DNA of 64,000 nucleotides from an uncultured Kordiimonas sp. (GCA_947500295.1 CANMRM010000004.1:311663-375662), one strand, 5' to 3'. Shown: positions 9,939-19,642, counted from the stretch's first letter. The notes: generated from the letters alone by a model not told the origin. Numbers and translations: made by a program.

Positions 9939-10775
9939 ATGAAAACACTTGTTGCCTCTGGGCTGATTGTCCTTTCGTCCTTTAACCCTGCCAACGCCGT
10001 TGTGATCAGGCATGACAAAACGGACGACGCTTACACATTGGAGCAAGGGCCGCGGGCATTGGCGGATATGCGCCATGAAGGCCATGGTGTTTTGATTGCA
10101 CCGCAATGGGTTGCCACCGTTGCGCACACTGTTTTTTATGATTACCGCGGCAAGACAATTACGCTCGGCAATGTGGCATATGAGATCGAAGCCGTCATAT
10201 TCCATCCCGGCTACACTAAACCAGCGGAAGGGCTTTTTACAGGACATTCAAGTCCGTCGCAGGCCTATTTGCGCAGCAATCACGATATTGCCCTGGTCAA
10301 ATTGAAGCAGCCTGTCATCGGCGTGGAACCGGCAACCCTTTACCGCAGTGACCAGGAAGCCGATCAAGAGTTTGCTTTTTTCGGGAAGGGGAAAACCGGT
10401 ACCGGCCTAACGGGACAGATAGACGGACCGGCACGTGGTGTGTTGCGTCGTGCGACAAACACCGTGGATTCTGCACAGAATCAGTGGCTGTATTATGACT
10501 TTGATAAGGGAAATGAGGGCCTTCCGAACGAGGGCATGCAGGGAGCTGGTGATAGTGGAGGTGCCGTTTTTGCCAGAGTTGATGGTCAGGAACAAGTAAT
10601 AGGTCTTGTCTCGTGGAACTTATATGACGGAGATATTGCCGACTTTAAAGGAGGCCTCTATGGGATGTCCGGTGCGCTGGTGAGGCTATCCTATTATGCG
10701 AACTGGATAGACGATGTGCAGGGCTGGAGTACAGATAAATTGCTAACCCTGCACAACAAGATCAAGGAACCCTGA
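9939..10775 (+). CDS. Secreted trypsin-like serine protease (S1 family)
   Basis: A 278-residue protein with a signal peptide (about residues 1-21, ending NPANA). The catalytic triad of the chymotrypsin fold is visible: His in VATVAHTVF, Asp in NHDIALVKL and Ser in GAGDSGGAVF. ATG 9939 is preceded by CAGGAA. It has no PDZ domain, unlike the DegP-type protease elsewhere in this window, so it is probably an exported or periplasmic digestive or processing protease. It stands alone, with convergent genes downstream. Confidence 0.88.
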   Translation: MKTLVASGLIVLSSFNPANAVVIRHDKTDDAYTLEQGPRALADMRHEGHGVLIAPQWVATVAHTVFYDYRGKTITLGNVAYEIEAVIFHPGYTKPAEGLFTGHSSPSQAYLRSNHDIALVKLKQPVIGVEPATLYRSDQEADQEFAFFGKGKTGTGLTGQIDGPARGVLRRATNTVDSAQNQWLYYDFDKGNEGLPNEGMQGAGDSGGAVFARVDGQEQVIGLVSWNLYDGDIADFKGGLYGMSGALVRLSYYANWIDDVQGWSTDKLLTLHNKIKEP

Positions 10776-10829
10776 GGGTCGGGGAACCCTGATCGGTTAG
10801 TCTTTTACAGCCTGTGAATAAGCTACGGC

Positions 10830-11414
10830 TTAGCGGCCATTGTTGGATTTGTTGAGTTTTTTGTCCTGCCAGTATTTGGTGCCACGCAGTGTCGCCTGAA
10901 GGGCAAGGCCAGCTTTGTTATATTGGTAAACATTGACCTTTTTACTGAGCGTGCTGGCGCCTGAGAGTTCGCCGCCCTTGTCGCCAGAATTAGCGGCAGC
11001 ATCGGCCTCGCCGGAGAAATCCCAGCCTTCTTCAACAAAGTCGTTAAAGGCTTTTTGATCGTGAAAGACGAATATCGCCCGGAAATCCTTAATGCCCAGG
11101 CCCAGCCCAAGTCCGACCGTGCCCATTCGCATGAAGGTTTCTTCACCGGTAATCTGGTTTTTGGCGACACCCTTGCCACCACCGCCGGAAACAAAAACAA
11201 CATTCACACCGACATTTGAGAAAACGGCATAGCCGACAGAGTTTTGCACTTCGAGCCGTGTTTCAGGGCGGTCTCGATAGAGGCGTTCCATCACCTCCTG
11301 GCGCATCTCAAGAATTTCAACGCGTCGCTTTTCGCTTTTGTCTGCAAGCGCAGCAGGTGCCGCCAGCACAACGGACATAATGCCAATGATCAAATGTCGA
11401 GTAAGGGAAGCCAT
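10830..11414 (-). CDS. SYLF (YSC84-related) lipid-binding domain protein
   Basis: A 194-residue exported protein with a signal peptide (about residues 1-24, ending APAALA). The body has the SYLF/YSC84 pattern: VGYAVFSNVGVNVVFVSGGGGKGVAKN, GTVGLGLGLGIKDFRAIFVFHD and KAFNDFVEEGWDFSGEADAAA. The domain binds phosphoinositides in eukaryotes; bacterial members are secreted or periplasmic proteins of unclear function. It lies downstream of hemF on the same strand after an 85-bp gap and may have its own promoter. Confidence 0.85.
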   Translation of the reverse strand: MASLTRHLIIGIMSVVLAAPAALADKSEKRRVEILEMRQEVMERLYRDRPETRLEVQNSVGYAVFSNVGVNVVFVSGGGGKGVAKNQITGEETFMRMGTVGLGLGLGIKDFRAIFVFHDQKAFNDFVEEGWDFSGEADAAANSGDKGGELSGASTLSKKVNVYQYNKAGLALQATLRGTKYWQDKKLNKSNNGR

Positions 11415-11499
11415 AGTATTTCCTCAAATTAAACTGCAGGACAATCAGCCAGTGAAATAAGACAATTTTACGGCGTTCCCAGAGGTGATCACGCCTTTG

Positions 11500-12381
11500 T
11501 TATGGCCATTTTGCCATCGGCGGCAGGGACATCAATATCGCTTCGACATTGCCACCGGTTTTCAGACCAAAGGTCGTGCCGCGGTCGTAGGCAAGATTGA
11601 ACTCTGCATAATGCCCGCGGTAAACCAGCTGCGTTTCGCGCTCATCGTCAGTCCAGGCCTCATTCATGTGGCGACGCACCAAGGCCGGATAAATGCGGTT
11701 AAATGTACGACCGACGTCCTTGGTGAAGGCGAAATCCGCCGCCCAGTCCCCGGATGAGAGCTGATCATAGAAAATGCCACCTTCACCGCGTGCCTTGTTC
11801 CTGTGGGGAATGTGAAAATATTCATCGCACCATTTTTTGAAGCGTTCGTAATAGTCATCGCCGTGTCGGTCGCAGCATTCCTGAAGTGCGGCATGAAAGT
11901 CTGTGGTGTCGTCAGCGTTTGGAAGAGGTGCGTTGAGGTCGGCCCCGCCACCGAACCAGTTTTTTGTGGTAACGATAAAGCGTGTGTTCATATGGACCGC
12001 GGGCACGCGAGGACTGTTCATGTGTGCAACCAGCGATATGCCTGTTGCAAAAAAGCGGGGGTCTTCAGACGCACCCGGAATATTCTTGGCAAATTCTTCA
12101 CTAAAAGAACCAAAAACCGTCGAGATGTTGACACCAACTTTTTCAAATACGCGTCCGCCCCGCATGAGAGACATCACGCCGCCGCCGCCCGGAGCTCCAT
12201 CCGACTGGTTTGTCCGGTCCCAGCTTTTGCGCTCAAAGCGCCCGGGCACGCGGTCAGATAGTGGGCCTTCGTTTTCGTCTTCAAGTGCTTCGAAGCTGTC
12301 GCAAATCTGGTCTCTCAGGGATTGAAACCATCCTGCGGCATCTTTTTTTCTCACCTCTATTTCCATGTCTGTTCCGCTCAT
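11500..12381 (-). CDS. hemF: Oxygen-dependent coproporphyrinogen III oxidase
   Basis: A 293-residue enzyme of the normal HemF length. It converts coproporphyrinogen III to protoporphyrinogen IX by two oxidative decarboxylations using O2, in haem biosynthesis in the cytoplasm. Family segments include [21 protein letters not shown], the active-site region [32 protein letters not shown] and [17 protein letters not shown] near the C-terminus. Its start lies one base after the trmL stop, so the pair is an operon. An aerobic haem enzyme fits the nearby cytochrome bc1 operon. Confidence 0.96.
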   Translation of the reverse strand: MSGTDMEIEVRKKDAAGWFQSLRDQICDSFEALEDENEGPLSDRVPGRFERKSWDRTNQSDGAPGGGGVMSLMRGGRVFEKVGVNISTVFGSFSEEFAKNIPGASEDPRFFATGISLVAHMNSPRVPAVHMNTRFIVTTKNWFGGGADLNAPLPNADDTTDFHAALQECCDRHGDDYYERFKKWCDEYFHIPHRNKARGEGGIFYDQLSSGDWAADFAFTKDVGRTFNRIYPALVRRHMNEAWTDDERETQLVYRGHYAEFNLAYDRGTTFGLKTGGNVEAILMSLPPMAKWP

Positions 12382-12382
12382 T

Positions 12383-12853
12383 CTACTTTTTACCTGCCAA
12401 TGTGAAGCCGTCCGTTTGCCGCAAGGCCTCGCCAGCTACCATGGCGGCTGCGACCGCCACATTCAAAGACCTTACCTCGCGGTGCATGGGGATAGTGATC
12501 CTCGCACTTGCTGCCTCATGCACAAATTCCGGTGCACCTGATGACTCGCTCCCCACCATCAGGACGTCGTCTTTATGAAAGTCGAAATCGACATAAGACT
12601 TGGCACTTTTTGTTGTCAGTAGCACCAGTCGGCCCCCTGAATTCCCTCGCCAACTTTCAAATGCATCCCAGTCAACATGATGGTGCAGGGTCACGTGGTC
12701 TGCATAATCCATAGCATAGCGTTTGACAGCCTTTGCAGAGAAAGGGAAGCCACAGGGTTCAATCACATGCACCGGCATACCAGTGCATGCGCCAAAACGC
12801 AGCAATGTGCCTGTATTCGGGGGCTGATCAGGTTGAAAAAGGGCGAGATGCAT
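12383..12853 (-). CDS. trmL: tRNA (cytidine(34)-2'-O)-methyltransferase TrmL
   Basis: A 156-residue SPOUT methyltransferase of the TrmL (YibK) type, which methylates the ribose of the wobble base of tRNA-Leu species. The start is set at 12853 ([19 protein letters not shown]), matching the family N-terminus; a 12-residue extension to 12889 looks spurious. The C-terminal knot motifs are [13 protein letters not shown] and [19 protein letters not shown]. It is followed immediately by hemF on the same strand. Confidence 0.93.
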   Translation of the reverse strand: MHLALFQPDQPPNTGTLLRFGACTGMPVHVIEPCGFPFSAKAVKRYAMDYADHVTLHHHVDWDAFESWRGNSGGRLVLLTTKSAKSYVDFDFHKDDVLMVGSESSGAPEFVHEAASARITIPMHREVRSLNVAVAAAMVAGEALRQTDGFTLAGKK

Positions 12854-13138
12854 GGAGCGGACCCTATAGCGCGAAGCCGTGACAATCAACGGCTTCTCCC
12901 GGCAGGTGCATAATTTACCAATTTTTTTGATTTTGACAGTATAAACGCTTGCCTCTTGACGTTCGGGCGACTAAACCAATTCCAATTTGCCGGAGCGGTT
13001 TTGGGGCTGACCGGCACCCTTTCAGTTGGCTACTGCGTCCCTGTGACGCGGGTCTGTTCTGGAAGGGGGCGATAGAATAGGGTCCGCGCCCAATGGCGTA
13101 TGGGCCTTTAATATCATCTTCCTGTCAGGGAACATTAA

Positions 13139-13693
13139 ATGAGCACACTCGAAAACACTCATCATGAAGAGGACGGTGTCACCCGTCGTGATATGATTCA
13201 TGTCGGTGCCGGCGTTATGGCCGGTGTTGGCGCTGTTGCCTCTCTATGGCCATTCATCGATCAGATGAACCCGGCCGCCGACACACTCGCTCTTGCTTCA
13301 ATCGAGATCGACATCAGTCAGATCGATACCGGGTCTGCGATCATTGTAAAATGGCGCGGTAAACCGGTTTTCATTCGTCATCGGACTGCTGAAGAAATCT
13401 CGGAGGCCAATGCTGTTGCCGTTGCCGATCTGATCGACCGTCAGACCGACGAAGAGCGCGTCCAGGCAGGCAAAGAAGAATGGCTTGTAGTGATGGGTGT
13501 TTGCACACACCTTGGTTGCGTGCCGCTTGGTACAAAAACCGGTGAAGAAAAAGGCGACTATGGCGGATGGTTCTGCCCTTGTCATGGATCGCACTATGAT
13601 ACATCCGGCCGTATCCGGAAAGGCCCGGCACCCAAGAACCTTGAGGTGCCCGAGTATGCCTTCCTGACTGATACAACGCTGAAAATCGGGTAA
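13139..13693 (+). CDS. petA: Ubiquinol-cytochrome c reductase Rieske iron-sulfur subunit
   Basis: A 184-residue Rieske protein. A twin-arginine TRRDMI motif (Arg16-Arg17) precedes a hydrophobic anchor (about 22-40), as expected for Tat-dependent membrane insertion. The 2Fe-2S ligands are CTHLGC (122-127) and CPCHGS (146-151). It passes electrons from quinol to cytochrome c1 in the bc1 complex. It is the first gene of petABC, 11 bp before petB. The 285 bp upstream contain a TAGAAT hexamer at 13073-13078 but no convincing -35. Confidence 0.97.
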   Translation: MSTLENTHHEEDGVTRRDMIHVGAGVMAGVGAVASLWPFIDQMNPAADTLALASIEIDISQIDTGSAIIVKWRGKPVFIRHRTAEEISEANAVAVADLIDRQTDEERVQAGKEEWLVVMGVCTHLGCVPLGTKTGEEKGDYGGWFCPCHGSHYDTSGRIRKGPAPKNLEVPEYAFLTDTTLKIG

Positions 13694-13704
13694 GGGGACA
13701 GATT

Positions 13705-14973
13705 ATGGCTGAATGGAAAGCTGCAAAGCCCGAAAACAAGGTACTTGGATGGGTGGAAGAACGCCTGCCGATCCTGTCGCTGGTCAACAATGTTGTGGGC
13801 CCTGACACCCCAACACCGCGCAACCTGAACTACTGGTGGAATTTCGGCTCACTGGCAGGATTGATGCTGGTGATCCAGATTATCAGTGGTGTGGTCCTGG
13901 CCATGCATTATGCCGCAACTACAGGCGTTGCATTCGACAGTGTTGAACGCATCATGCGCGACGTGAACTATGGTTGGCTCATTCGCTATATGCACGCAAA
14001 TGGCGCCTCCTTCTTCTTCATCGCTGTGTATATCCATATTTTCCGGGGGCTCTACTTCGGCTCCTACAAGGCGCCACGGGAAGTGCTGTGGATGCTGGGT
14101 GTGGTTATCTTCCTGTTGATGATGGCAACAGCTTTCATGGGCTACGTGCTGCCTTGGGGACAGATGTCCTTCTGGGGCGCAACCGTGATTACCAACCTTT
14201 TCTCGGCCATACCGATGGTGGGTGAAAGCATTGTACAGCTGCTGTGGGGTGGTTTTTCTGTCGACAATCCGACACTGAACCGGTTCTTCAGCCTGCACTA
14301 TCTGCTGCCATTTGTGATTGCCGGTGTCGTGATCCTTCACCTGTGGGCGAAGAAAATCTCTGACAGTGGCAACCCTCTGGGTATTGACGTGAAGTCAAGC
14401 GCCGACCAAATTCCGTTCCACCCGTTCTATACGGTTAAGGATGCTTTTGGTGCTGGTGTCTTCTTCTTTGTCTTCGCCATGTTCATTTTCTATATGCCAA
14501 ACGCACTTGGCCATCCGGACAACTACATCCCGGCCGATCCGCTCGTAACACCGCCAAGCATTGTGCCCGAATGGTACTTCCTGCCGTATTATGCGATCCT
14601 GAGGTCTATCGACTTCCCGCTTGGCATTCCCGGTGTATTTGAACTGGTTGACGCGAAGCTTCTCGGTGTGTTGGCGATGTTCGCCTCCATCCTTGTGTGG
14701 CTGTTGCTGCCATGGCTTGACACTTCGAAAGTCCGGTCCGGCAATTTCCGTCCGCTGTTCAAATGGTTCTTTGCCTTCCTGGTGGTCGATATGTTTATCC
14801 TCACCTGGCTTGGTGCGCAAAAACCAGAGGGTAACATCCCGCTCTACGGTAAAATCGCTACGGCATACTATTTCGCCTACTTCCTGGTGATCTTGCCGGT
14901 GCTGAGCCGCAAGGAAACGACGCTTCCGCTACCGGAAAGCATTTCCAACCCAGTCCTGAAGCCTGCGGAATAA
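13705..14973 (+). CDS. petB: Cytochrome b of the bc1 complex
   Basis: A 422-residue polytopic membrane protein. The haem-ligating histidines are in the second and fourth helices (AMHYAA and [40 protein letters not shown]). The quinol-oxidation PEWYF motif is present at [17 protein letters not shown]. It holds haems bL and bH and carries the Q-cycle. It lies between petA and petC with about 11 bp on each side, so the three are cotranslated from one mRNA. Confidence 0.98.
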   Translation: MAEWKAAKPENKVLGWVEERLPILSLVNNVVGPDTPTPRNLNYWWNFGSLAGLMLVIQIISGVVLAMHYAATTGVAFDSVERIMRDVNYGWLIRYMHANGASFFFIAVYIHIFRGLYFGSYKAPREVLWMLGVVIFLLMMATAFMGYVLPWGQMSFWGATVITNLFSAIPMVGESIVQLLWGGFSVDNPTLNRFFSLHYLLPFVIAGVVILHLWAKKISDSGNPLGIDVKSSADQIPFHPFYTVKDAFGAGVFFFVFAMFIFYMPNALGHPDNYIPADPLVTPPSIVPEWYFLPYYAILRSIDFPLGIPGVFELVDAKLLGVLAMFASILVWLLLPWLDTSKVRSGNFRPLFKWFFAFLVVDMFILTWLGAQKPEGNIPLYGKIATAYYFAYFLVILPVLSRKETTLPLPESISNPVLKPAE

Positions 14974-14984
14974 GGGGTATCATC

Positions 14985-15773
14985 ATGAAACTCGTAAAGA
15001 ATATCGCGATTGCCCTGACGCTTGGTACAGTTGCCCTTACTGGCGCAAATGCAGCCGACGCAGGAAAGCATCCTCTGCAGATAGACTGGTCATTCAGCGG
15101 TCCGCTTGGCAAATTCGATCAGGCCTCGGCACAACGCGGCTGGCAGGTGTACAAGCAGGTTTGCTCCAGCTGCCATGGCCTGAAATATTTCCGTTTCCGC
15201 AATCTGGCGGACATTGGATACGGCGAAGACATGATCAAAGCATTCGCCGCCGAGTATGAAGTGCCCGGAGATGTGGATGACTTTGGTGACCCGACTGTGA
15301 GACCAGCGGAACCGAAAGATGCATTCCCTAGCCCGTTTCCAAATGAAAATGCGGCTCGTGCTTCAAACGGCGGAGCCCTGCCACCTGATCTGTCGCTGAT
15401 CAACAAAGCGCGGCACGACGGTGCAAACTATGTATACAGCCTGCTGGTTGGTTATGACGATGCGCCCGCAGATTTCGAGCTTGGCGCGGGCATGAACTAC
15501 AACCCCTATTTCAAGGGTAGTCAGATCGCCATGGCTGAGCCCCTGTTTGAGGGCGCGGTGGATTATGAAGATGGCACACCTGCCACTCAGGAACAGATGG
15601 CAAAAGACGTTGTCCAGTTCCTGATGTATGTTGCCGAGCCTTCATTGGAAAAACGTCATCAGATGGGAATCAAGGTTTTGATCTTCCTGGCACTGCTGAC
15701 CATTCTTCTCTATATTTCGATGAAGGTAATCTGGAAGCCGGTCAAAGAAGGCAAAAACTTCTACGACGAGTAG
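14985..15773 (+). CDS. petC: Cytochrome c1 of the bc1 complex
   Basis: A 262-residue protein with a cleavable signal peptide (about 1-23, ending GANA), the covalent haem-binding CSSCH motif at residues 60-64, a likely axial-methionine segment (GAGMNYNPYF) and a single C-terminal membrane anchor (IFLALLTILLYISMKVIW). It receives electrons from the Rieske protein in the periplasm and reduces soluble or membrane cytochrome c. It ends the petABC operon, followed by a strong bidirectional terminator. Confidence 0.97.
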   Translation: MKLVKNIAIALTLGTVALTGANAADAGKHPLQIDWSFSGPLGKFDQASAQRGWQVYKQVCSSCHGLKYFRFRNLADIGYGEDMIKAFAAEYEVPGDVDDFGDPTVRPAEPKDAFPSPFPNENAARASNGGALPPDLSLINKARHDGANYVYSLLVGYDDAPADFELGAGMNYNPYFKGSQIAMAEPLFEGAVDYEDGTPATQEQMAKDVVQFLMYVAEPSLEKRHQMGIKVLIFLALLTILLYISMKVIWKPVKEGKNFYDE

Positions 15774-15793
15774 TCACAGGAATAAAACGTTCG

Positions 15794-15824
15794 AAAAAGC
15801 CCTCAATTTTTGGGGGCTTTTTTT
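15794..15824. terminator. Bidirectional terminator between petC and MazG-like gene
   Basis: A 12-bp stem (15794-15805 with 15811-15822, one G-T pair) with a 5-base loop. It has an A run on the left and a T run on the right, so it can end both the petABC transcript and the convergent minus-strand transcript. Confidence 0.9.
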
Positions 15825-16134
15825 ATTTGATGTGACTGCCGGTGCCATCGCCTTTGGGCAGCCAGCGGCGTGCTCGGTTTTCGGCCATCTTGCCGGTAAC
15901 TTCCTTATCCAGGTCCAGGCCCAGTTGCTGCATCAGGCGAAACAACAGAATAGTGACATCAGCGGCCTCTTTTCCGCTTTCCTGAATGTCGCCATTTTTC
16001 ACGGCCTCACGCAGTTCGGCAAGTTCTATGGCGGCACGATCAACGAGTACGGTAGCATTGCTGACAGGACCAAAGGTCTGTTCCGCCCAACCCGCGATTG
16101 ATTGCTGCGTTTCAGGACCATTTTCTGATCTCAT
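15823..16134 (-). CDS. MazG-like nucleotide pyrophosphohydrolase
   Basis: A 103-residue all-alpha NTP pyrophosphatase-like protein. It carries acidic helix motifs expected for Mg binding: AIELAELREAV and GKEAADVTILLFRLMQQLG. MazG-type enzymes hydrolyse (d)NTPs to the monophosphate and pyrophosphate. The start at 16134 is preferred over 16146 because GGAG lies seven bases upstream of it. It is the last gene of a minus-strand run after the methyltransferase. The cellular substrate is not predictable. Confidence 0.78.
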   Translation of the reverse strand: MRSENGPETQQSIAGWAEQTFGPVSNATVLVDRAAIELAELREAVKNGDIQESGKEAADVTILLFRLMQQLGLDLDKEVTGKMAENRARRWLPKGDGTGSHIK

Positions 16135-16151
16135 ACCGGGCTCCATTTATT

Positions 16152-16913
16152 TTAATTGATTGGTGCCGCCAACATCTGGATTGGCATCGACACAGCAAAA
16201 GACCTGCCGGCATAGGTGGATGCGGCGGCTTGCTCTATTTCACTAATCTTTTCGCTCACTTCAGGATCGGCGACGGCAATCTTGTATGCGGACCAAGTCT
16301 CGACAAAGGCCATAAACTGTTCAAATGTCCAGTCGACGTCGATCGAAAATTTCGGCGTTTCGAGGAGCTTGAACGGAAACTGAATTTCGTCAGGTCGGTA
16401 TCCGCGCATGATGATGCGATTGCCCTCAGCCCAGAAAGGGTCGACAAGGTTTTTTATCGGTTCCAGAACCTGTCCAGCAAGTGCTTCGTCGACCTCGGGC
16501 CAAACATATGCCCATGCACAAAAGAGCGCCCCGGGTTTGGAAACGCGCCGCACCTCCGGCCAGAAGCGGTTGAAGTCGAACCAATGAAGGGCCTGCGCGA
16601 CTGTTACCAAGTCAAATGTGTCGTCTTCAAAACCGCTGTCTTCTGCCGAGGCCGCCGTGTAACTGATGTTGGGTGCAGCAAAACCTTGAGCGACTTGTTC
16701 TTTGCTGAGGTCAGTCGCGCAAACCTTTTCAAACCGTGTGGCGAGAGAACGGGCTGCCTGTCCGTTTCCTGTGGCGCAGTCCCAGGCGACCTGGCGTCCC
16801 CTGCAATGAGAAACGATCCAGTCAAACAGAGGCTCCGGATAGCTTGGTCTGCTATCCGCGTATCCTTCTGATCGTTGACCGAAAGTAGCGACATTGGAAT
16901 TGGAGGTGGCCAT
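16152..16913 (-). CDS. Class I SAM-dependent methyltransferase
   Basis: A 253-residue protein of the methyltransferase type 11 group. Motif I is WDCATGNGQAARSLA, followed by the acidic VCATDLS strand, and AEDSGFEDDTFDLVTVAQALHWFDF gives the post-motif region typical of the group. It uses S-adenosylmethionine; the substrate is unknown. Its start overlaps the stop of the PAS-domain gene (ATGA), which indicates translational coupling. Confidence 0.85.
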   Translation of the reverse strand: MATSNSNVATFGQRSEGYADSRPSYPEPLFDWIVSHCRGRQVAWDCATGNGQAARSLATRFEKVCATDLSKEQVAQGFAAPNISYTAASAEDSGFEDDTFDLVTVAQALHWFDFNRFWPEVRRVSKPGALFCAWAYVWPEVDEALAGQVLEPIKNLVDPFWAEGNRIIMRGYRPDEIQFPFKLLETPKFSIDVDWTFEQFMAFVETWSAYKIAVADPEVSEKISEIEQAAASTYAGRSFAVSMPIQMLAAPIN

Positions 16914-17470
16914 CAGGGACGTGCTTCATAATTGATGATGCAATTGCTTGGTGCGCCGGCGCCGAGGTCCATGTAGTGCAGGTCCCTGATATGCTGGCCT
17001 TTCCGATCACTGACGTCGCGGTCGCCCAGGTTTCCGGCTGGCCGTCTGCCATATCCGTACGCCAGCATATGGTTGACATCGCCGTCATCATCACAAATCG
17101 GGAACTGCATGGTTTCAAATAAATATGTTGCGCCGGAGCGAGTCGTTATGACGTCACCGATATAAGCCCCGCAGGGCGTTCCAAATACAGTTTCGTGATA
17201 CAGGTGCATCAGCGGTTTGAATTCATCCGCTATGATATCATAATAGTTGACACCGGAGCCGGTGAGGCCTGAAAGGCGTTCCATTTCCGTGCCGACAAAC
17301 TGGAGCGTCAGGTCATGCTTGCCGCGGTATTGGAAAATCGCTGTTTGCGTCAGCAACGCACCCAGCGTCGAGGGGCCACAACTTTTCCGGGCAGGCAGAA
17401 ACGGATGATTAGACCTGGGAAGCGACTCCCAAACGGTCAGAAATTCGTCGAAATTTTCCGTTTCTTTCAC
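16913..17470 (-). CDS. PAS_5-type PAS domain protein
   Basis: A 185-residue single-domain protein that resembles the PAS_5 family common in alphaproteobacteria: an N-terminal LPARKSCGPSTLGALL segment followed by a PAS-like core (LTLQFVGTEMERLSGLTGSGVNYYD, TTRSGATYLFETMQFPI). No kinase or other output domain is attached, so any sensory output would need a partner. It lies 80 bp after the MarR gene on the same strand and is coupled to the methyltransferase. Function unknown. Confidence 0.7.
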   Translation of the reverse strand: MKETENFDEFLTVWESLPRSNHPFLPARKSCGPSTLGALLTQTAIFQYRGKHDLTLQFVGTEMERLSGLTGSGVNYYDIIADEFKPLMHLYHETVFGTPCGAYIGDVITTRSGATYLFETMQFPICDDDGDVNHMLAYGYGRRPAGNLGDRDVSDRKGQHIRDLHYMDLGAGAPSNCIINYEARP

Positions 17471-17550
17471 ACGGACTCCTTAAATTACAGCCCATCATTA
17501 TCATGTGCTGTCGCTTATACCCCCGGTAGAATAGCATGACGGCTTTTCAG

Positions 17551-18039
17551 CTATTTTTCAATTTGCGATAGTACAGCAGTGCGTTCCTGCTCGTCGACAA
17601 TGTTAAGCAGCACTTCCCAAAACCCTGCCACGGCATCAGGTCCCGCGGTTTTGTATGCATCGGCCACGCGATTTCGTTGTGTGTCGAACAACCGTTTTTC
17701 GAATTCCTGACCTTTGTCGGTCAGAAACAAGAGGCGCTGCCGTCGGTCCTCGGCACCGGTTTTTTGCAAGATGTAACCTTCATCCACCAGTTGGCCCAAA
17801 ACTCGGGACAGGCTTTGTTTGGTGATGCGCAACAATTTTAACAGGCCCGAAACTGTGGTGCCCGGGTTGCGGCCCACAAAATACAGGACGCGGTGATGAG
17901 CCCTGCCGAAATTTGACTCTGCCAGAATGACATCTGGGTCCCTGGTGAAATCCCGGTAGGCGAAATACAACAGCTCTATTCCACGGCGCAATTCTTCTTC
18001 GCGCAGATACAAATTTGAATGGGGCAGTTTTCGTTGCAT
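17551..18039 (-). CDS. MarR family transcriptional regulator
   Basis: A 162-residue winged-helix regulator. The recognition region is GTTVSGLLKLLRITKQSLSRVLGQLVDEGYI and the wing is AEDRRQRLLFLTDKGQEFEKRL, both classic for MarR. These proteins bind DNA as dimers and usually release it on binding a small ligand. It is divergent from ilvE across a 160-bp region, so control of ilvE and of itself is plausible. This MarR-ilvE arrangement recurs in alphaproteobacteria. Confidence 0.88.
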   Translation of the reverse strand: MQRKLPHSNLYLREEELRRGIELLYFAYRDFTRDPDVILAESNFGRAHHRVLYFVGRNPGTTVSGLLKLLRITKQSLSRVLGQLVDEGYILQKTGAEDRRQRLLFLTDKGQEFEKRLFDTQRNRVADAYKTAGPDAVAGFWEVLLNIVDEQERTAVLSQIEK

Positions 18040-18091
18040 TCAGGATCAACCAATTGTCATCGTCAGGGCGCCAATATTTATGGCAGCTTTA

Positions 18092-18120
18092 TTGACACAA
18101 TAGGGGTGCGCTGATACGAA
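18092..18120 (+). promoter_or_regulatory. Possible ilvE promoter
   Basis: A perfect -35 TTGACA (18092-18097) is followed after 17 bp by TACGAA (18115-18120), a weak -10. It lies in the divergent region between the MarR regulator and ilvE, 80 bp before the ilvE start, where a regulator could act. The -10 is too weak for more than moderate confidence. Confidence 0.4.
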
Positions 18121-18200
18121 GATCAAGAAAAATAAGATACCACGCAGTGGGTGTCAGGGACCCTGCCGCAGGTGCATATCACTCAGTTTGGAGAAGTATC

Positions 18201-19073
18201 ATGGCGGCGTTGCCATATGACGACCGAGACGGCTGGATTTGGATGGACGGGGAATATAAGCCGTGGCGCGACTGTAACGTCCATATTTTGACCCATGCGA
18301 TTCATTACGGTGGTGCGGCATTTGAAGGCCAGCGTGCATACAATGGCACTATCTTCAAACTTCAGGAGCATACTGACCGTTTGTTCAAATCGGCGGGAAT
18401 TCTTGGCTATGAAATTCCATTCACTAAAGATGAAATCAACGATGCCTGCAATGAATTGCTGGTGAAAAACGGGTTTGTTGATGCTTATTGCAGGCCAGTG
18501 GTCTGGCGCGGCAGTGAAATGATGGGCGTTTCTGCACAGCAAAATACCATCCATGCAGCTGTGGCGGTTTGGGAGTGGCCTTCATACTTTTCCCCGGAAT
18601 CAAAGTTGCGTGGCCTGAGGCTCGATATTTCTGACTGGCGGCGTCCGGCCCCAGACACGGCACCTACCGACGCCAAGGCGTCAGGGCTGTACATGATTTG
18701 CACCATGTCAAAGCACTCGGCGGAAGCCAAAGGGTTTGATGATGCCCTGATGTATGATTACCGGGGGCAGGTGGCGGAAGCTACGGGAGCCAACATCTTT
18801 TTTGTTCAAAATGGTGAGCTGCACACACCGACACCGGACTGTTTTCTTGATGGCATCACCCGCCGCACCGTGATTGATTTGGCGCACAAGAGACAAATCA
18901 AGGTGATTGAGCGGGCAATCATGCCAGAGGAAATGGCGGATTTTGAACAGGCGTTCCTGACCGGGACCGCTGCAGAGGTTACGCCACTCTCGGAAATTGG
19001 GCCTTACCGTTTTGAAGTTGGCGAAATTACCAAAACGCTGATGTTTGACTATGACAAATTGGTGCGTTCGTAG
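18201..19073 (+). CDS. ilvE: Branched-chain amino acid aminotransferase
   Basis: A 290-residue class IV PLP aminotransferase. It catalyses the last step of leucine, isoleucine and valine synthesis, using glutamate as amino donor. Visible features are HILTHAIHYGGAAFEGQRAY, the PLP-lysine segment SGLYMICTMSKHSAEAKGFDDAL, EATGANIFFVQNGELHTPTPDCFLDGITRRTVI and FLTGTAAEVTPL. The start is ATG 18201 with GGAGAAG upstream; longer starts would run into the promoter. It pairs functionally with ilvBNC and leuA near 55-61 kb. Downstream is a terminator shared with a convergent regulator gene. Confidence 0.95.
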   Translation: MAALPYDDRDGWIWMDGEYKPWRDCNVHILTHAIHYGGAAFEGQRAYNGTIFKLQEHTDRLFKSAGILGYEIPFTKDEINDACNELLVKNGFVDAYCRPVVWRGSEMMGVSAQQNTIHAAVAVWEWPSYFSPESKLRGLRLDISDWRRPAPDTAPTDAKASGLYMICTMSKHSAEAKGFDDALMYDYRGQVAEATGANIFFVQNGELHTPTPDCFLDGITRRTVIDLAHKRQIKVIERAIMPEEMADFEQAFLTGTAAEVTPLSEIGPYRFEVGEITKTLMFDYDKLVRS

Positions 19074-19098
19074 CCCCAACAAAAAAAGTCAATTAAGG

Positions 19099-19131
19099 CC
19101 CCGCAACGTTAGTTCGCGGGGTCTTTTTTTT
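19099..19131 (+). terminator. Terminator after ilvE
   Basis: CCCCGC (19099-19104) pairs with GCGGGG (19116-19121) and is followed by a run of eight T residues (19124-19131). The structure overlaps the last codons of the convergent XRE regulator gene. Confidence 0.85.
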
Positions 19132-19525
19132 CGCTGTCCCGAATGGCGTGTACAAGGTCGGTCAAGGCCTGGCGCAAGCTGGTGGGTTGCAGCGTGTTGA
19201 TCTCCGGCATAACGAAATCAAGATCATCCAGTCGCCCCCTGAACAGCTCCTCGCTGGGTGGAAGGCCCTGATAAAAATAGCCGACGTCGACTTTCAATAT
19301 GTGCGCAAGCAAAAACAAACGCCCGGCGCTCACCCGATTGCTGCCATTTTCATACTTCTGGAGTTGTTGGTAGGAAACACCAAGAATTTCGCTTATCTCT
19401 TGTTGCGAAATCTGCAATTCACGACGGCGTTCTCGTATACAGGCACCTACATGCTTGTCCACTATGTCAGCTTTGCGGGCAGAACCCGCTTGATCCAAGA
19501 CAGGTGTGGATTTGGCAGTTTTCAT
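19109..19525 (-). CDS. XRE-family helix-turn-helix regulator
   Basis: A 138-residue regulator. The HTH is IRERRRELQISQQEISEILGVSYQQLQKYENGSNRVSAGRL (about residues 30-70), followed by LFLLAHILKVDVGYFYQG, the form common in alphaproteobacterial Cro/CI-like regulators. The C-terminal 50 residues are variable. Its gene end overlaps the ilvE terminator. Upstream, between it and bamD, lies an 8-bp perfect inverted repeat (19643-19666) that could be its operator. Targets are unknown. Confidence 0.85.
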   Translation of the reverse strand: MKTAKSTPVLDQAGSARKADIVDKHVGACIRERRRELQISQQEISEILGVSYQQLQKYENGSNRVSAGRLFLLAHILKVDVGYFYQGLPPSEELFRGRLDDLDFVMPEINTLQPTSLRQALTDLVHAIRDSEKKDPAN

Positions 19526-19642
19526 AAGCTCAATCTCATGTCCTTGATTATCGCACTAAGCTGGTATGTATTCTTCATTGGCGGGTGTGGCTTCCTGTGC
19601 TAGAGAAACGCAAGGAGCCAACAATAGTACCCGCGTGCAAAT

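Noticed and set aside
12890-13138. TTGACA at 12933-12938 as a petABC promoter
   Set aside because: No acceptable -10 at the right distance; I could not support a promoter for petA.
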